Counted from the stretch's first letter, positions 44,462 to 54,918 are shown. The stretch: DNA of 64,000 nucleotides from Peteryoungia algae (GCF_030369675.1 NZ_CP128477.1:868001-932000); one strand, 5' to 3'. The notes: generated by a model not told the origin, from the sequence alone. Made by a program: numbers and translations.

Positions 44462-45542
44462 GCTCGAACGCCGGTCCCGTCAATCGAACCTTTTCGCCAT
44501 TGTGTCGCCGCTTCTTGCGCTGGCGCTCACGGTCTTCTTCGGCGGCATCATGTTCATGCTGCTCGGCAAGGACCCGGTCTCGGCCCTGTACAGTTTCTTC
44601 ATCGAGCCATTGCTGGAGGTCTGGTCGCTGCACGAGCTCGCGGTCAAGGCTGCACCCTTGATCCTGATCGGTGTAGGTCTCTCCGTCTGCTATCGCTCGA
44701 ACAACTGGAACATTGGCGCTGAAGGTCAGTTCATCGCGGGCGCTATCGTTGGTTCCATCCTGCCGATCACCTTCTATGAATGGAGCTCACCGCTGCTCCT
44801 GCCGCTGATGCTGGTCATGGGCGCGATCGGTGGTGCCGCCTATGCCGCGATCCCGGCGCTGTTGAAGACGCGCTTCAACACCAACGAGATTCTGACCAGC
44901 CTCATGCTGGTCTATATCGCCCAGCTCCTCCTCGACTGGTTGACGCGCGGCATCTGGAAGGATCCGGCGGGCTATAACTTCCCGCAGTCGCGGTCCTTCG
45001 TGTCCGAAGCCGTCCTGCCGGAAATCCTGTCGTCCGGACGCGCCCATCTCGGCATCGTTTTCGCCCTGGTGGCCGCCGTCGCCGTCTGGTTCATGTTGCG
45101 CTACACGCTCAAGGGCTTTCAGGTCGTGGTGCTTGGACAGTCTGAACGGGCGGGGCGTTTTGCCGGCTTTTCGTCGCGCAAGATGGTCTGGTTTTCGATG
45201 ATGTTCTCCGGCGCCCTTGCTGGTCTCGCCGGCATAGCGGAAGTCTCGGGCTCGATCGGCCACTTGCAGCCGACCATCTCGCCGGGCTACGGCTTCACCG
45301 CCATCATCGTCGCCTTTCTCGGCCGCCTCAACCCGCTCGGCATCATCGCATCCGGCTTCGTGCTGGCCTTGACTTATCTCGGTGGCGAGGGAGCGCAGCT
45401 GTCGATCGGTGTCTCCGACAAGGTGACGCGCGTCTTTCAGGGCCTGCTGCTCTTCTTCGTGCTCTCTTGTGACACCCTGATCCTCTACAAGGTGCGCCTT
45501 GTCTTCGATCGGGCCCGCAACGCGTCGGCAAAGGGGGCATGA
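44451..45542 (+). CDS. nucleoside-type ABC importer permease 1
   Basis: A 363-residue membrane permease of the BPD_transp_2 family (YufP-like), with about nine hydrophobic segments and the signature YRSNNWNIGAEGQFIAGA near residue 83. ATG 44451 (MRIELERRS) has GGAGG 6 bases upstream and overlaps the ATPase stop by 11 bases. With its partner permease it forms the channel of a purine nucleoside or similar base importer. Confidence 0.92.
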   Translation: MRIELERRSRQSNLFAIVSPLLALALTVFFGGIMFMLLGKDPVSALYSFFIEPLLEVWSLHELAVKAAPLILIGVGLSVCYRSNNWNIGAEGQFIAGAIVGSILPITFYEWSSPLLLPLMLVMGAIGGAAYAAIPALLKTRFNTNEILTSLMLVYIAQLLLDWLTRGIWKDPAGYNFPQSRSFVSEAVLPEILSSGRAHLGIVFALVAAVAVWFMLRYTLKGFQVVVLGQSERAGRFAGFSSRKMVWFSMMFSGALAGLAGIAEVSGSIGHLQPTISPGYGFTAIIVAFLGRLNPLGIIASGFVLALTYLGGEGAQLSIGVSDKVTRVFQGLLLFFVLSCDTLILYKVRLVFDRARNASAKGA

Positions 45543-46459
45543 CCATGTTCGAAGCCATCCTGCTGACCATCATTACCGCCTCGACCCCCCTCGTGATCGC
45601 CGCCATGGGCGAACTGGTGACCGAACGCTCGGGCGTGCTCAATCTCGGCGTCGAGGGCATGATGATCATCGGCGCCGTCTGCGCCTTCATCGCGACCAAC
45701 ATGACGGGATCCCCGTATGTCGGCCTTCTCGCGGGCGTTGCGAGTGGCGCCGCCTTTTCCCTGCTCTTTGGCTTCCTTACCCTGACGCTGGTCGCCAACC
45801 AGGTCGCGACCGGACTGGCGCTGACCATTCTGGGCCTCGGGGTATCCGGCATGGTCGGGGAAGGTGTCGTCGGCGTACCGGGTGTGAAGATGCAGCCGAT
45901 CGTGATTCCGCTTCTGTCGGACATCCCGGTTGTCGGCCCGATCCTCTTTGCTCAGGACCTGTTCTTCTACCTCTCCATCCTCCTGGTGGCTGGCGTGAAC
46001 TGGTATCTGTTCAAGAGCCGCTCCGGCCTGAAGCTGCGCGCCATCGGCGACAGCCATGGTTCGGCGCACACGCTGGGGCTTTCGGTCATCCGCACGCGCT
46101 ATCTCGCCGTGATGTTCGGTGGCGCCTGCGCCGGTCTGGCTGGCGCGCAGCTGTCGCTGGTCTACACGCCGCAATGGGTCGAGAACATGTCGGCGGGTCG
46201 CGGCTGGATCGCGCTCGCGCTTGTCGTGTTTGCGGCTTGGCGCCCGTGGCGTCTCCTGGCAGGCGGCTATCTCTTCGGTGCCGTCACAATTGGTCAGCTC
46301 CACGCCCAGGCACTCGGTATCGGCCTGCCGTCACAGTTTCTGTCCGCGCTGCCTTATGCGGCGACCATTGTCGTGCTGATCATCATCTCGCATAATCGCC
46401 GCACGACGCTGATCAACACGCCGGCCTGCCTCGGCAAGCCTTTCGTGCCGGATCGATAA
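45539..46459 (+). CDS. nucleoside-type ABC importer permease 2
   Basis: A 306-residue YufQ-like permease with the usual N-terminal SGVLNLGVEGMMIIGA block near residue 35 and about eight membrane segments. It overlaps the first permease by four bases (ATGA) behind AAGGGGG, so stoichiometric translation is likely. It is followed 38 bases later by the binding-protein gene. Confidence 0.92.
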   Translation: MTMFEAILLTIITASTPLVIAAMGELVTERSGVLNLGVEGMMIIGAVCAFIATNMTGSPYVGLLAGVASGAAFSLLFGFLTLTLVANQVATGLALTILGLGVSGMVGEGVVGVPGVKMQPIVIPLLSDIPVVGPILFAQDLFFYLSILLVAGVNWYLFKSRSGLKLRAIGDSHGSAHTLGLSVIRTRYLAVMFGGACAGLAGAQLSLVYTPQWVENMSAGRGWIALALVVFAAWRPWRLLAGGYLFGAVTIGQLHAQALGIGLPSQFLSALPYAATIVVLIIISHNRRTTLINTPACLGKPFVPDR

Positions 46460-46497
46460 AGAAAACAAAAGTTCAACCAAACCAACAGGGGTAAATC

Positions 46498-47571
46498 ATG
46501 AAAAACATCCTCCTCGCGCTTGCTGCTTCGGCAGCCGCCATCGTCGGCGTCGCGGCGCCGGCAGCAGCCCAGGACAAGACGAAGGTCTGCTTCGTCCACG
46601 TGGGCTCCAAGACCGACGGTGGCTGGACCCAGGCCCACGACATCGGCCGCCAGCAGCTGCAGGAGCATTTCGGCGACAAGATCGAAACGCCTTACCTCGA
46701 AAACGTTCCGGAAGGCCCGGATGCCGAGCGTGCGATCGAACGCATGGCCCGTTCCGGCTGCGCCATGGTCTTCACAACCTCCTTCGGCTTCATGGACGCG
46801 ACGCTCAAGGTCGCCGAAAAGTTTCCGGACGTGAAGTTCGAACATGCGACCGGCTACAAGACCGCCGACAATGTCGCCACCTACAACTCGCGCTTCTATG
46901 AAGGCCGCTTCATCAACGGCCAGATTGCCGGAAAGATCTCGAAGACCGGCGTTGCCGGCTACATCGCCTCCTTCCCGATCCCGGAAGTCGTTGCGGGCAT
47001 CAATGCCTTCCTGCACGGCGCGCGTACGGTAAACCCCGAGTTCAAGCTGAAGGTGATCTGGGTCAACACCTGGTTCGATCCGGGCAAGGAAGCTGATGCC
47101 GCCAAGGCTCTCTTCGACCAGGGCGTCGATGTGTTGACACAGCACACCGATACGACAGCCCCGATGCAGGTCGCCGAAGAGCGTGGTCTCAAGGCTTTCG
47201 GTCAGGCTTCCGACATGATCGCCGCCGGCCCGACCGCGCAGCTCAGCGCCATCGTCGACACCTGGGCGCCTTACTACATCAAGCGGACCCAGGCCGTTCT
47301 CGACGGCACCTGGACCTCCGTCCAGACCTTCGATGGCCTGAAGGACGGTATCCTGTCGATGGCGGCCTATACGAACATGCCTGACGACGTGAAGGAAATG
47401 GCTATGGATAGCGAAGCCAAGATCAAGTCGGGTGAACTGAAGCCCTTCACCGGCCCGATCAACAAGCAGGACGGTTCGGCCTGGCTGAAGGAAGGTGAGT
47501 CTGCGGATGACGGCACGATCCTCGGCATGAACTTCTATATCGAAGGTGTAGACGACAAGCTTCCGCAGTAA
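46498..47571 (+). CDS. BMP-family substrate-binding protein of the nucleoside importer
   Basis: A 357-residue periplasmic binding protein of the basic-membrane-protein (Bmp/PnrA) family. Signal peptide 1-24 with cleavage at AAA-Q; the mature start KVCFVHVGSKTDGGWTQAHD is typical, as is the FTTSFGFMDATLKVA segment. Known members bind purine nucleosides or, in some rhizobia-like operons, other purine derivatives; the ligand here is not determined. It is the last gene of the transporter operon, ended by a clear terminator. Confidence 0.92.
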   Translation: MKNILLALAASAAAIVGVAAPAAAQDKTKVCFVHVGSKTDGGWTQAHDIGRQQLQEHFGDKIETPYLENVPEGPDAERAIERMARSGCAMVFTTSFGFMDATLKVAEKFPDVKFEHATGYKTADNVATYNSRFYEGRFINGQIAGKISKTGVAGYIASFPIPEVVAGINAFLHGARTVNPEFKLKVIWVNTWFDPGKEADAAKALFDQGVDVLTQHTDTTAPMQVAEERGLKAFGQASDMIAAGPTAQLSAIVDTWAPYYIKRTQAVLDGTWTSVQTFDGLKDGILSMAAYTNMPDDVKEMAMDSEAKIKSGELKPFTGPINKQDGSAWLKEGESADDGTILGMNFYIEGVDDKLPQ

Positions 47572-47595
47572 GCTCTGCGGTTGAGACCTGTGGAG

Positions 47596-47621
47596 AGGGC
47601 GCCTTTGGCGCCCTTTCTTTT
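47596..47621 (+). terminator. intrinsic terminator after the BMP transporter operon
   Basis: AGGGCGCC (47596-47603) pairs perfectly with GGCGCCCT (47607-47614), followed by TTCTTTT. It lies 25 bases after the binding-protein stop. Confidence 0.85.
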
Positions 47622-47721
47622 AAGTGTTTCCGTGAATTGGAAAATTCTCAGATACTCACTTCACGATCTTTGCTGTTTCCTATAACAAGCCGTCCCATGA
47701 TAAAGCAGGGACTGGTGGCGG

Positions 47722-48474
47722 ATGCGCAAGGATGAAGTTCGGGATCTGAGGGTCGTAACAAACCTTCGCACCAGCCATGCGCGGGTGGTGGATCAGCTCG
47801 GCCTGGCAATCGTCGGCGGGCAGTTCGCCATCGGCGAACCGCTGCCCGGCGACAGCGAGCTGGAATCCCAGTTCGACGTGTCGCGTTCCGTCTTGCGCGA
47901 GGCCATGAAGACGCTGACCGCCAAGGGCCTGGTCGTCGCGAAGTCACGTGTCGGAACGAGGGTGACGGATCGCTGCCATTGGAACCTGATCGACGAAGAC
48001 GTGCTTCGCTGGCATTTCAAGGCCGGCGTGACCCGCGAGTTCATCGATTATCTCTATGACGTCCGCCTGGTCTTCGAGCCGGCCTCGGCGGCCTATGCCG
48101 CGCTGCGGGCAACGCCCGAGGACTGCGCCGAATTGCGACGCTACGCAAACCTGCTCGGCGCCAAAGACCTCGACTGGCAGAGCCAGGTGGAGGCTGACCT
48201 GCGCTTCCATGTGCTGCTGGTCCTGGCCGGTGCCAACCCCTTTCTCGAAAGCATGATCGGCTTCCTGAAGGCGGCTCTTGACGGCGCATTCACGCTGGCC
48301 TTCGACCCGAAACTCGCAGGGCGGGGCGAGACAATCATCGATACCCATCTGGCAATCGTTGATGCAATCGAGCAGAAGGATGCAGACGCCGCACGGGCTG
48401 CGACGGAGAAGGTCGTTCAGCTCGGCCGCATCACGGCCCTGAGGGCCGTCGACGCGTCCACCAATCGGACCTGA
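47722..48474 (+). CDS. FadR-subfamily GntR transcriptional regulator
   Basis: A 250-residue regulator: winged helix-turn-helix at about 18-85 (GEPLPGDSELESQFDVSRSV, then LREAMKTL) and an all-helical FCD effector domain at about 95-240 with a potential metal/ligand histidine set (DLRFHVLL, DTHLAIVDAI). FCD regulators usually sense sugar acids, carboxylates or related metabolites. It lies 150 bases after the BMP operon and beyond its terminator, so it has its own promoter; whether it controls that transporter or glmUS is not shown. Confidence 0.9.
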   Translation: MRKDEVRDLRVVTNLRTSHARVVDQLGLAIVGGQFAIGEPLPGDSELESQFDVSRSVLREAMKTLTAKGLVVAKSRVGTRVTDRCHWNLIDEDVLRWHFKAGVTREFIDYLYDVRLVFEPASAAYAALRATPEDCAELRRYANLLGAKDLDWQSQVEADLRFHVLLVLAGANPFLESMIGFLKAALDGAFTLAFDPKLAGRGETIIDTHLAIVDAIEQKDADAARAATEKVVQLGRITALRAVDASTNRT

Positions 48475-48548
48475 CGTTAAACGCCGGTCTTGCAGCCCCG
48501 CGTCGCGGGCGTTAGTGAGAATCGCGTTTCTCATGCCCGGAGCCAACC

Positions 48549-49910
48549 ATGACCCGCACATGCCTTGCCATCGTCCTTGCTGCCGGCGACAGCACCCGGA
48601 TGAAGTCCTCGATGTCCAAGGTGCTGCACCCTGTCGGGGGACGGCCGATGATTGCCCATGTCATGGGCTCGATCGCAGCCAGCGGGGTCTCGGATGTGGC
48701 TCTAGTGCTCGGGCGAGATGCCGACAAAGTCGAGGCGGCGGCAAAGATCGGCGAACTTACTCTCGAGAGCGTCCTGCAGACGGAGCGCCTCGGCACCGGC
48801 CATGCCGTTCTCATGGCCCGCGACGCAATTGCTCGAGGTTACGATGAAGTTCTCGTCGCCTATGGCGATGTACCTCTGATTACCGCCGGCCCGCTCAGGG
48901 CGGCCCGTGAAGCGCTGGCCGGTGGCGCGGATGTCGCGGTCATCGGCTTCCACACGAAGAATCCGACAGGTTACGGCCGTTTGCTGGTGGACAATGGCGA
49001 GCTGATCGCAATCCGCGAGGAAAAGGACGCGACCGATGCCGAGCGCGCCATCACCTGGTGCAACAGCGGCCTCATGGCAATCAACGGCCATAAGGCGCTC
49101 GATCTCCTGAGCCGGATCGGCAACAGCAATGCCAAGGGTGAATTCTACCTGACTGACCTCGTCGAGATCGCGCGTTCCCTGGGCGGCAGGGCGGTCGCCG
49201 TCGATGCGCCCGAGAGCGAACTGACCGGCTGTAACAACCGTGCCGAGCTTGCGGCAATCGAGCGGCTCTGGCAGGAGCGCCGCCGCCACGAATTGATGGT
49301 CTCGGGCGTGACGATGATCGCGCCGGAGACCGTCTTCCTCAGCCACGACACGGTGATTGGCCAGGATGCGCTCATCGAGCCGAACGTCGTGTTCGGACCC
49401 GGTGTTACCGTCGAAGGCGGCGCTGTCATCCATGCCTTCTCGCATCTCGAAGGCGCCCATGTGTCAGCCGGCGCGAGCGTTGGACCCTTCGCCCGCCTGC
49501 GTCCCGGTGCGAACCTTGCCGAAGGCTCCAAAGTCGGCAATTTCTGCGAGGTAAAAAAGGCCGAGATTGGCCGCGGCGCCAAGGTCAACCACCTGACCTA
49601 CATAGGCGATGCCATTGTGGGGGCCGAGGCCAACATCGGTGCCGGCACGATTACCTGCAACTATGATGGCGTGAACAAGCACGAGACGAGGATTGGAGCA
49701 GGGGCCTTCATCGGCTCCAATTCATCCCTCGTCGCTCCCGTCTCGATTGGCGACGGAGCACTGATCGCCTCCGGCAGCGTCATCACCAAGGATGTGCCAG
49801 CCGATGCGCTCGCCTTCGGTCGCGCGCACCAGGAAATGAAGGCTGGTCGTGCCGCGGTCATTCGCGAGCGGAACCTGGCGATCAAGGCGGCCAAAAAGGC
49901 TGGCAAGTAA
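48549..49910 (+). CDS. glmU: bifunctional GlmU (GlcN-1-P acetyltransferase / GlcNAc-1-P uridylyltransferase)
   Basis: A 453-residue cytoplasmic enzyme making UDP-GlcNAc for peptidoglycan and lipid A. N-terminal uridylyltransferase (about 5-230) with [11 protein letters not shown] and the conserved [10 protein letters not shown]-terminal left-handed beta-helix acetyltransferase (about 250-440) with hexapeptide repeats and NHLTYIGDA and [11 protein letters not shown]. It is followed by glmS on the same strand; the two give consecutive parts of the same pathway. Confidence 0.97.
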   Translation: MTRTCLAIVLAAGDSTRMKSSMSKVLHPVGGRPMIAHVMGSIAASGVSDVALVLGRDADKVEAAAKIGELTLESVLQTERLGTGHAVLMARDAIARGYDEVLVAYGDVPLITAGPLRAAREALAGGADVAVIGFHTKNPTGYGRLLVDNGELIAIREEKDATDAERAITWCNSGLMAINGHKALDLLSRIGNSNAKGEFYLTDLVEIARSLGGRAVAVDAPESELTGCNNRAELAAIERLWQERRRHELMVSGVTMIAPETVFLSHDTVIGQDALIEPNVVFGPGVTVEGGAVIHAFSHLEGAHVSAGASVGPFARLRPGANLAEGSKVGNFCEVKKAEIGRGAKVNHLTYIGDAIVGAEANIGAGTITCNYDGVNKHETRIGAGAFIGSNSSLVAPVSIGDGALIASGSVITKDVPADALAFGRAHQEMKAGRAAVIRERNLAIKAAKKAGK

Positions 49911-50049
49911 CCGCGTCAGACCAGACTTCACCGCTTGTTATGCTGCGTTGCATTACGAGACGAAACGCAATTTGACCTGTCGTGCGATTGCCTATTGCGG
50001 CGGAACCGCTAGGAACAGTCCGCGAGAACGATATGAAACGGAGAATTGC

Positions 50050-51876
50050 ATGTGCGGCATCGTCGGCATCGTCGGTAACCAGCCCGTGGCGGAGCGTCTG
50101 GTCGACGCGTTGAAGCGGCTCGAGTATCGCGGCTATGATTCCGCCGGTGTCGCCACGATCAACGATGGCAAGCTCGATCGTCGCCGCGCCGAAGGCAAGC
50201 TCTTCAATCTCGAAACCAAGCTCGCGGGTGATCCGCTTGCAGGCAATATCGGGATTGCCCATACCCGCTGGGCCACCCATGGCGTGCCGAACGAAACGAA
50301 CGCCCACCCCCATTTCGTCGACGGCGTCGCCGTCGTCCACAACGGCATCATCGAGAACTTCTCCGAGATCAGGGATGAATTGGCCGCCGAAGGCGCCGCC
50401 TTCACCACCCAGACCGACACGGAAGTGGTCGCCCAGTTGCTTGCCAAGTATCGCCGCCAGGGTCTCGGCCGCCGCGAAGCCATGCACGAGATGCTGCGCC
50501 ACGTGACGGGCGCCTATGCGCTTGCCGTTATCTTTGAGGATGATCCCTCGACGATCATGGCAGCCCGCTCCGGCCCGCCGCTTGCCATCGGCTTCGGCGA
50601 TGGCGAGATGTTCCTGGGCTCCGACGCCATCGCGCTCTCGCCCTTTACCAACCGCATCTCTTATCTGCACGACGGCGACTGGGCCGTCATCGGCAAGCAG
50701 GGCGCGCACATCTTCGACATGGACGGGAACCCGGTCGATCGTCCTGTCCAGATTTCTTCGGCCAGTGCCTACATGATCGACAAGGGCAACCATCGTCACT
50801 TCATGGAGAAGGAAATTTACGAGCAGCCGGAGGTCATCTCCCACGCGCTCTCCTACTACGTGGATCTCGCCGAGCACAGGGTGCGTGATACGGCGGCTGA
50901 AATCGATTTCGCCAACCTGCGCGGTCTTGCCATCTCCGCCTGCGGCACGGCCTATCTGGCGGGCCTCGTCGGAAAATACTGGTTCGAGCGCTATGCCCGC
51001 CTGCCGGTCGAGATCGATGTCGCCTCCGAATTCCGCTATCGCGAGATGCCGCTCTCGAAGGATCAGGCCGCTCTCTTCATCTCCCAGTCTGGCGAGACCG
51101 CAGACACGCTCGCTTCCTTGCGCTACTGCCGCGACAACGGCTTGAAGATCGGCGCCGTCGTAAACGTCAAGGAATCGACGATCGCGCGCGAAGCGGATGC
51201 CGTCTTCCCAATTCTGGCAGGGCCCGAAATCGGCGTTGCATCGACCAAGGCATTTACGTGCCAGCTCGCCGTTCTCGCTTCGCTGGCGATTGCCGCCGGC
51301 CGCGCGCGTGGCACCTTGACCGAGGACGAGGAAAAACAGCTCGTGAAGAGCCTGGCCGAAATGCCGCGCATCATGAGCCAGGTGCTGAACTTGGTGCAGC
51401 CGCAGATCGAGGCGCTGTCGCGCGATCTCTCCAAGTTCAAGGACGTGCTCTATCTCGGCCGCGGCACCAGCTATCCGTTGGCGCTCGAAGGGGCACTCAA
51501 GCTCAAGGAAATCTCCTATATCCACGCAGAGGGTTATGCTGCCGGCGAACTGAAGCACGGCCCGATCGCCCTGATCGACGAGAACATGCCGGTCATCGTG
51601 ATTGCACCCTTCGACCGCTTCTTCGAAAAGACCGTGTCGAACATGCAGGAAGTGGCAGCCCGTGGTGGCCGTATCATCTTCATCACCGACGACAAGGGGG
51701 CTGCCGCCTCGAAGCTGGAGACTATGGCGACAATCGTGCTGCCATCGGTGGCGGAAATCATCTCCCCCATGGTCTATTCGATCCCGATCCAGCTGCTCGC
51801 CTACCACACGGCCGTCTTCATGGGCACGGATGTCGACCAGCCGCGCAACTTGGCCAAGTCGGTCACGGTCGAGTGA
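50050..51876 (+). CDS. glmS: glutamine--fructose-6-phosphate aminotransferase
   Basis: A 608-residue enzyme that makes glucosamine-6-phosphate. The N-terminal nucleophile hydrolase domain begins M-C-G-I-V-G, the Cys2 being catalytic after Met removal; RGYDSAG and GIAHTRWATHG follow. Two SIS sugar-binding domains come next (ACGTAYLAG near 300; SQSGETADT near 345; LGRGTSYPLALEG near 465). The C-terminus ends KSVTVE, as expected. ATG 50050 with GGAG upstream; 139 bases separate it from glmU. No glmS-type ribozyme is expected or seen. Confidence 0.97.
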   Translation: MCGIVGIVGNQPVAERLVDALKRLEYRGYDSAGVATINDGKLDRRRAEGKLFNLETKLAGDPLAGNIGIAHTRWATHGVPNETNAHPHFVDGVAVVHNGIIENFSEIRDELAAEGAAFTTQTDTEVVAQLLAKYRRQGLGRREAMHEMLRHVTGAYALAVIFEDDPSTIMAARSGPPLAIGFGDGEMFLGSDAIALSPFTNRISYLHDGDWAVIGKQGAHIFDMDGNPVDRPVQISSASAYMIDKGNHRHFMEKEIYEQPEVISHALSYYVDLAEHRVRDTAAEIDFANLRGLAISACGTAYLAGLVGKYWFERYARLPVEIDVASEFRYREMPLSKDQAALFISQSGETADTLASLRYCRDNGLKIGAVVNVKESTIAREADAVFPILAGPEIGVASTKAFTCQLAVLASLAIAAGRARGTLTEDEEKQLVKSLAEMPRIMSQVLNLVQPQIEALSRDLSKFKDVLYLGRGTSYPLALEGALKLKEISYIHAEGYAAGELKHGPIALIDENMPVIVIAPFDRFFEKTVSNMQEVAARGGRIIFITDDKGAAASKLETMATIVLPSVAEIISPMVYSIPIQLLAYHTAVFMGTDVDQPRNLAKSVTVE

Positions 51877-51976
51877 TCATCTGACGGAGAGGCGACCGCC
51901 CGAATTCTTGCTCTTGCGCCACCCTTGACGCTCCGTCATTGTCCAAGCGTTACGGCGCTGCACAATGACGGTGGGC

Positions 51977-52705
51977 ATGAGCGAAGGTTCTGACAAGATT
52001 TCGATGGCGACGCGGCTCAGGAACAACTTCCTGACCGGCCTGATCATCTGCGCGCCCATGGCGATCACCGTCTATCTGACCTGGACCTTCATCCGCTGGG
52101 CCGACAGCTGGGTGAAGCCCTACCTTCCGGACCGCTACAATCCGGAGGCCTATCTGAAGTTTGCCGTTCCCGGCACAGGTCTGCTGATCGCCATCCTCTT
52201 CATCACGCTCGTCGGTTTTCTGGGCCGAAACCTGATCGGCCGTTCGATCGTCGCCTATAGCGAGAACATCCTCAACCGGATGCCTTTGGTGCGTACCGTC
52301 TACAAGAGCACCAAGCAGATCTTCGAGACCGTGCTGAAGGAACAGGGCAATTCCTTCAAGAAGGTCGGCCTGATCGAATTTCCGCGCGCCGGGACCTGGG
52401 CGCTGGTTTTCGTCTCGACAGACGCCAAGGGCGAGATTGCCGCCAGGCTCAACCAGGACGGCGAGGAAATGGTCGCCGTCTTCCTCGCGCCGACGCCAGT
52501 CCCGACCGCCGGCTTCCTGATGTTCGTGCCGCGCAGCAAGCTGATGTTGCTCGACATGAGCCCGGAGGAGGGGGTGAAGCTGTTGATCTCGGCTGGACTG
52601 GTGACGCCGGACTACAAGCCCACGGCATCCGATGTCATGGCTGCGTTCCAGGATCTTGACGCGGAAAATCCGGTCGAGCCGCCCAAGCGCGCCGGCCGCT
52701 CCTGA
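51977..52705 (+). CDS. DUF502 integral membrane protein
   Basis: A 242-residue inner-membrane protein with two hydrophobic segments near residues 16-36 and 60-82, then a conserved soluble region (NRMPLVRTVYKSTKQIFETV, EFPRAGTWALVFVS, PTPVPTAGFLMFVPR). This is the DUF502 family, widespread and uncharacterised. ATG 51977 has GGTGGG upstream; an in-frame ATG at 51965 would add four residues. It converges with recG with a 12-base gap. Confidence 0.88.
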   Translation: MSEGSDKISMATRLRNNFLTGLIICAPMAITVYLTWTFIRWADSWVKPYLPDRYNPEAYLKFAVPGTGLLIAILFITLVGFLGRNLIGRSIVAYSENILNRMPLVRTVYKSTKQIFETVLKEQGNSFKKVGLIEFPRAGTWALVFVSTDAKGEIAARLNQDGEEMVAVFLAPTPVPTAGFLMFVPRSKLMLLDMSPEEGVKLLISAGLVTPDYKPTASDVMAAFQDLDAENPVEPPKRAGRS

Positions 52706-52717
52706 ACACGTCTTGCG

Positions 52718-54823
52718 TCACCCTGCATGCAGGAAGCGGATCGCCTCGTCGCGACGGTGCAGATAGAGCAGCGTCCTGACGGCTTCTCCGCGCTCCGAGG
52801 TCAGCTCCGGATCACGATCCAGAAGGTAGGCTGCATCCTTGCGGGCGATCTCCAGCAGGTCGCCATGGTGCTCGAGGCTGGCGATCTTGAAACCCGGCGT
52901 TCCTGACTGGCGGGTTCCCAGCAACTCACCCTCGCCACGCAGCTTCAGATCCTCCTCGGCGATCAGAAAGCCGTCTTCCGAATCGCGCAGGATCGACAGC
53001 CGCGCCTTGCCGGTTTCGCCAAGCGGGCCCTTGTAGAGAAGAATGCAGCTCGACGCTTCGTCGCCACGTCCGACACGGCCGCGCAACTGGTGCAACTGGG
53101 CGAGCCCGAAACGCTCCGCATGTTCGATCACCATGATCGTCGCATCGGGCACATCGACGCCAACCTCGACCACCGTGGTGGCGACCAGCAACCGAGTCTC
53201 GCCATTCTTGAAGGCGAGCATGGCGGCATCTTTTTCCGGCCCGCTCATCCGCCCGTGCACGAGGCCGATCGGGGACTTGATGAACTGCGCCAGCACCGCG
53301 TGTCGCTCCTCCGCCGACATCAGTTCGCTGTCTTCCGTTTCCTCGACCAGCGGGCAGATCCAGTAGGCCTTCTTGCCCTCGGCAATGGCGGAACGCAGTC
53401 GTTCGATGACATCGGGCACCCGTTCTGTCGGCACGGTCACCGTCTGGATCGGCTTGCGACCCGCTGGCTTCTCCGTGAGCTTGGAGACGTCCATGTCGCC
53501 GAAGGCGGCCAGAACCAGCGTGCGGGGGATCGGTGTGGCCGTCATGACCAGCATATGCGGGGAAATCCCCTTGGAGGTCAGCCTCAGCCGCTGATGCACG
53601 CCGAAACGATGTTGCTCGTCGACCACGGCGAGCGTCAGGTTTTTGTAGATGACGGCATCCTGGAACAATGCATGTGTCCCGATGACGATCTGCGCCTCGC
53701 CTGAGGCAATGCGCTCGAGGATCGCCTCGCGTTCCTTGCCCTTGGTTCGCCCCGTGAGTACATCGATTTTCAGGCCAGCCGGTGCGCCGAGCCTGGCGAG
53801 CGTTGCATGATGCTGCCGCGCCAGAATTTCCGTCGGCGCCATCAGCACGGCTTGCCCGCCGGCTTCCACCGCGGCGGCCATGGCAAACAGCGCAACGAGC
53901 GTCTTGCCGGCCCCGACATCGCCCTGAACCAGCCGCAGCATGCGCTGGTCCGTTGCCATGTCCTTCAGGACGTCCTCGATCGCGGCAACCTGGCTATTGG
54001 TCGGTGTAAAGGGCAGGGCGGCGCGGATCTTGCCGCTCAATTCACCCGTTGGCCTGATCGGCACGCCCGGCACACGCCGGAGTTTCTGTCGGACCAGGGC
54101 AAGCGACACCTGGCCAGCGAGGAATTCGTCATAGGCGAGACGGCGGCGGGCAGGGGCCTGCGGGTCGATGTCCTTCTCGTCGCGCGGATTGTGGAGAGCC
54201 ACGAGGCTGTCGCGTACGCTGGCAAATCCCTGTTTGGCCGCGAGCGTCGCATCGACCCATTCGGCAAGATCCGGCATCTTCTCGACTGCGGATTCGACAG
54301 CCTTGCGCAACACCTTCGGTCCAAGCCCCGCCGTCAGCGGATAGACCGGTTCGACCAGCGGCAGGTTCTCCGCCTCGCTCGCCTTTACCATCAGGTCTGG
54401 GTGTACCATGGATGGCCGGCCGTTGAACCAGTCGACCTTGCCGGAAACCATCACGATTTCGTCGACCGGCAGCGCCTTTTCCAGCCAGTTCCCCTTGACC
54501 CGGAAGAAGGTGAGGGCCAGTTCCCCAGTCTCGTCATGCAGGAAGATCCGGTAGGGCATGTTGTTCTTGCCCGGTGGCGGCGGTTGGTGGCGGTCAACCC
54601 GGCCGGTGATGGTCACCAGCGAGCCCTGGCTCGCATGGGCGATGCCGGGTTGGTGACGCCGGTCGATCAGCCGGTGTGGCGCGAGAAAAAGCAGGTCAAC
54701 GACCCGCGCATCATCCGCGTCCTCGCGCCCGAGCAGGGTTGCGAGAAGCTGGGCGAGCTTGGGACCAACTCCGCTGAGCGAAGCCACGGAGGCAAAGAGG
54801 GGATCGAGAAGGTGGGAACGCAT
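52718..54823 (-). CDS. recG: ATP-dependent DNA helicase RecG
   Basis: A 701-residue superfamily 2 helicase that reverses stalled forks and processes branched DNA. N-terminal wedge/OB domain (about 1-230; LVTITGRVDRHQPPP), then motor domains: Walker A GDVGAGKT, TAPTEILA-like LMAPTEILARQHH, Walker B VVDEQHRFGVHQR, TATPIPRTL, and motif VI HQLRGRVGRG. ATG 54823 (MRSHLLDPLFASV) matches the family length; upstream starts would add 13 residues. Divergent from sdhE with 95 bases between. Confidence 0.96.
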   Translation of the reverse strand: MRSHLLDPLFASVASLSGVGPKLAQLLATLLGREDADDARVVDLLFLAPHRLIDRRHQPGIAHASQGSLVTITGRVDRHQPPPPGKNNMPYRIFLHDETGELALTFFRVKGNWLEKALPVDEIVMVSGKVDWFNGRPSMVHPDLMVKASEAENLPLVEPVYPLTAGLGPKVLRKAVESAVEKMPDLAEWVDATLAAKQGFASVRDSLVALHNPRDEKDIDPQAPARRRLAYDEFLAGQVSLALVRQKLRRVPGVPIRPTGELSGKIRAALPFTPTNSQVAAIEDVLKDMATDQRMLRLVQGDVGAGKTLVALFAMAAAVEAGGQAVLMAPTEILARQHHATLARLGAPAGLKIDVLTGRTKGKEREAILERIASGEAQIVIGTHALFQDAVIYKNLTLAVVDEQHRFGVHQRLRLTSKGISPHMLVMTATPIPRTLVLAAFGDMDVSKLTEKPAGRKPIQTVTVPTERVPDVIERLRSAIAEGKKAYWICPLVEETEDSELMSAEERHAVLAQFIKSPIGLVHGRMSGPEKDAAMLAFKNGETRLLVATTVVEVGVDVPDATIMVIEHAERFGLAQLHQLRGRVGRGDEASSCILLYKGPLGETGKARLSILRDSEDGFLIAEEDLKLRGEGELLGTRQSGTPGFKIASLEHHGDLLEIARKDAAYLLDRDPELTSERGEAVRTLLYLHRRDEAIRFLHAG

Positions 54824-54918
54824 GATGGGGGCAAAATGCCTCGCAATATGCCGGTTTGGCAAGCTGACAATTGCCGGCTCCTGCTCTATAGAGGCGCAGG
54901 AATTGGAAGGATGCCAAG

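Noticed and set aside
47722..48474. FadR-type regulator as the dedicated regulator of the BMP transporter
   Set aside because: It lies beyond the operon's terminator and no matching operator was found before 42887, so the link is only proximity.
49973..49999. TTGACC followed by TATTGC before glmS
   Set aside because: The spacing is 15 bases and the -10 is poor, so it is not listed as a promoter although one must exist nearby.
51882..51938. Inverted repeat TGACGGAG...CTCCGTCA after glmS
   Set aside because: An 8-bp repeat with a 41-base separation, only partial inner pairing and no U-run; too weak to call a terminator or operator.
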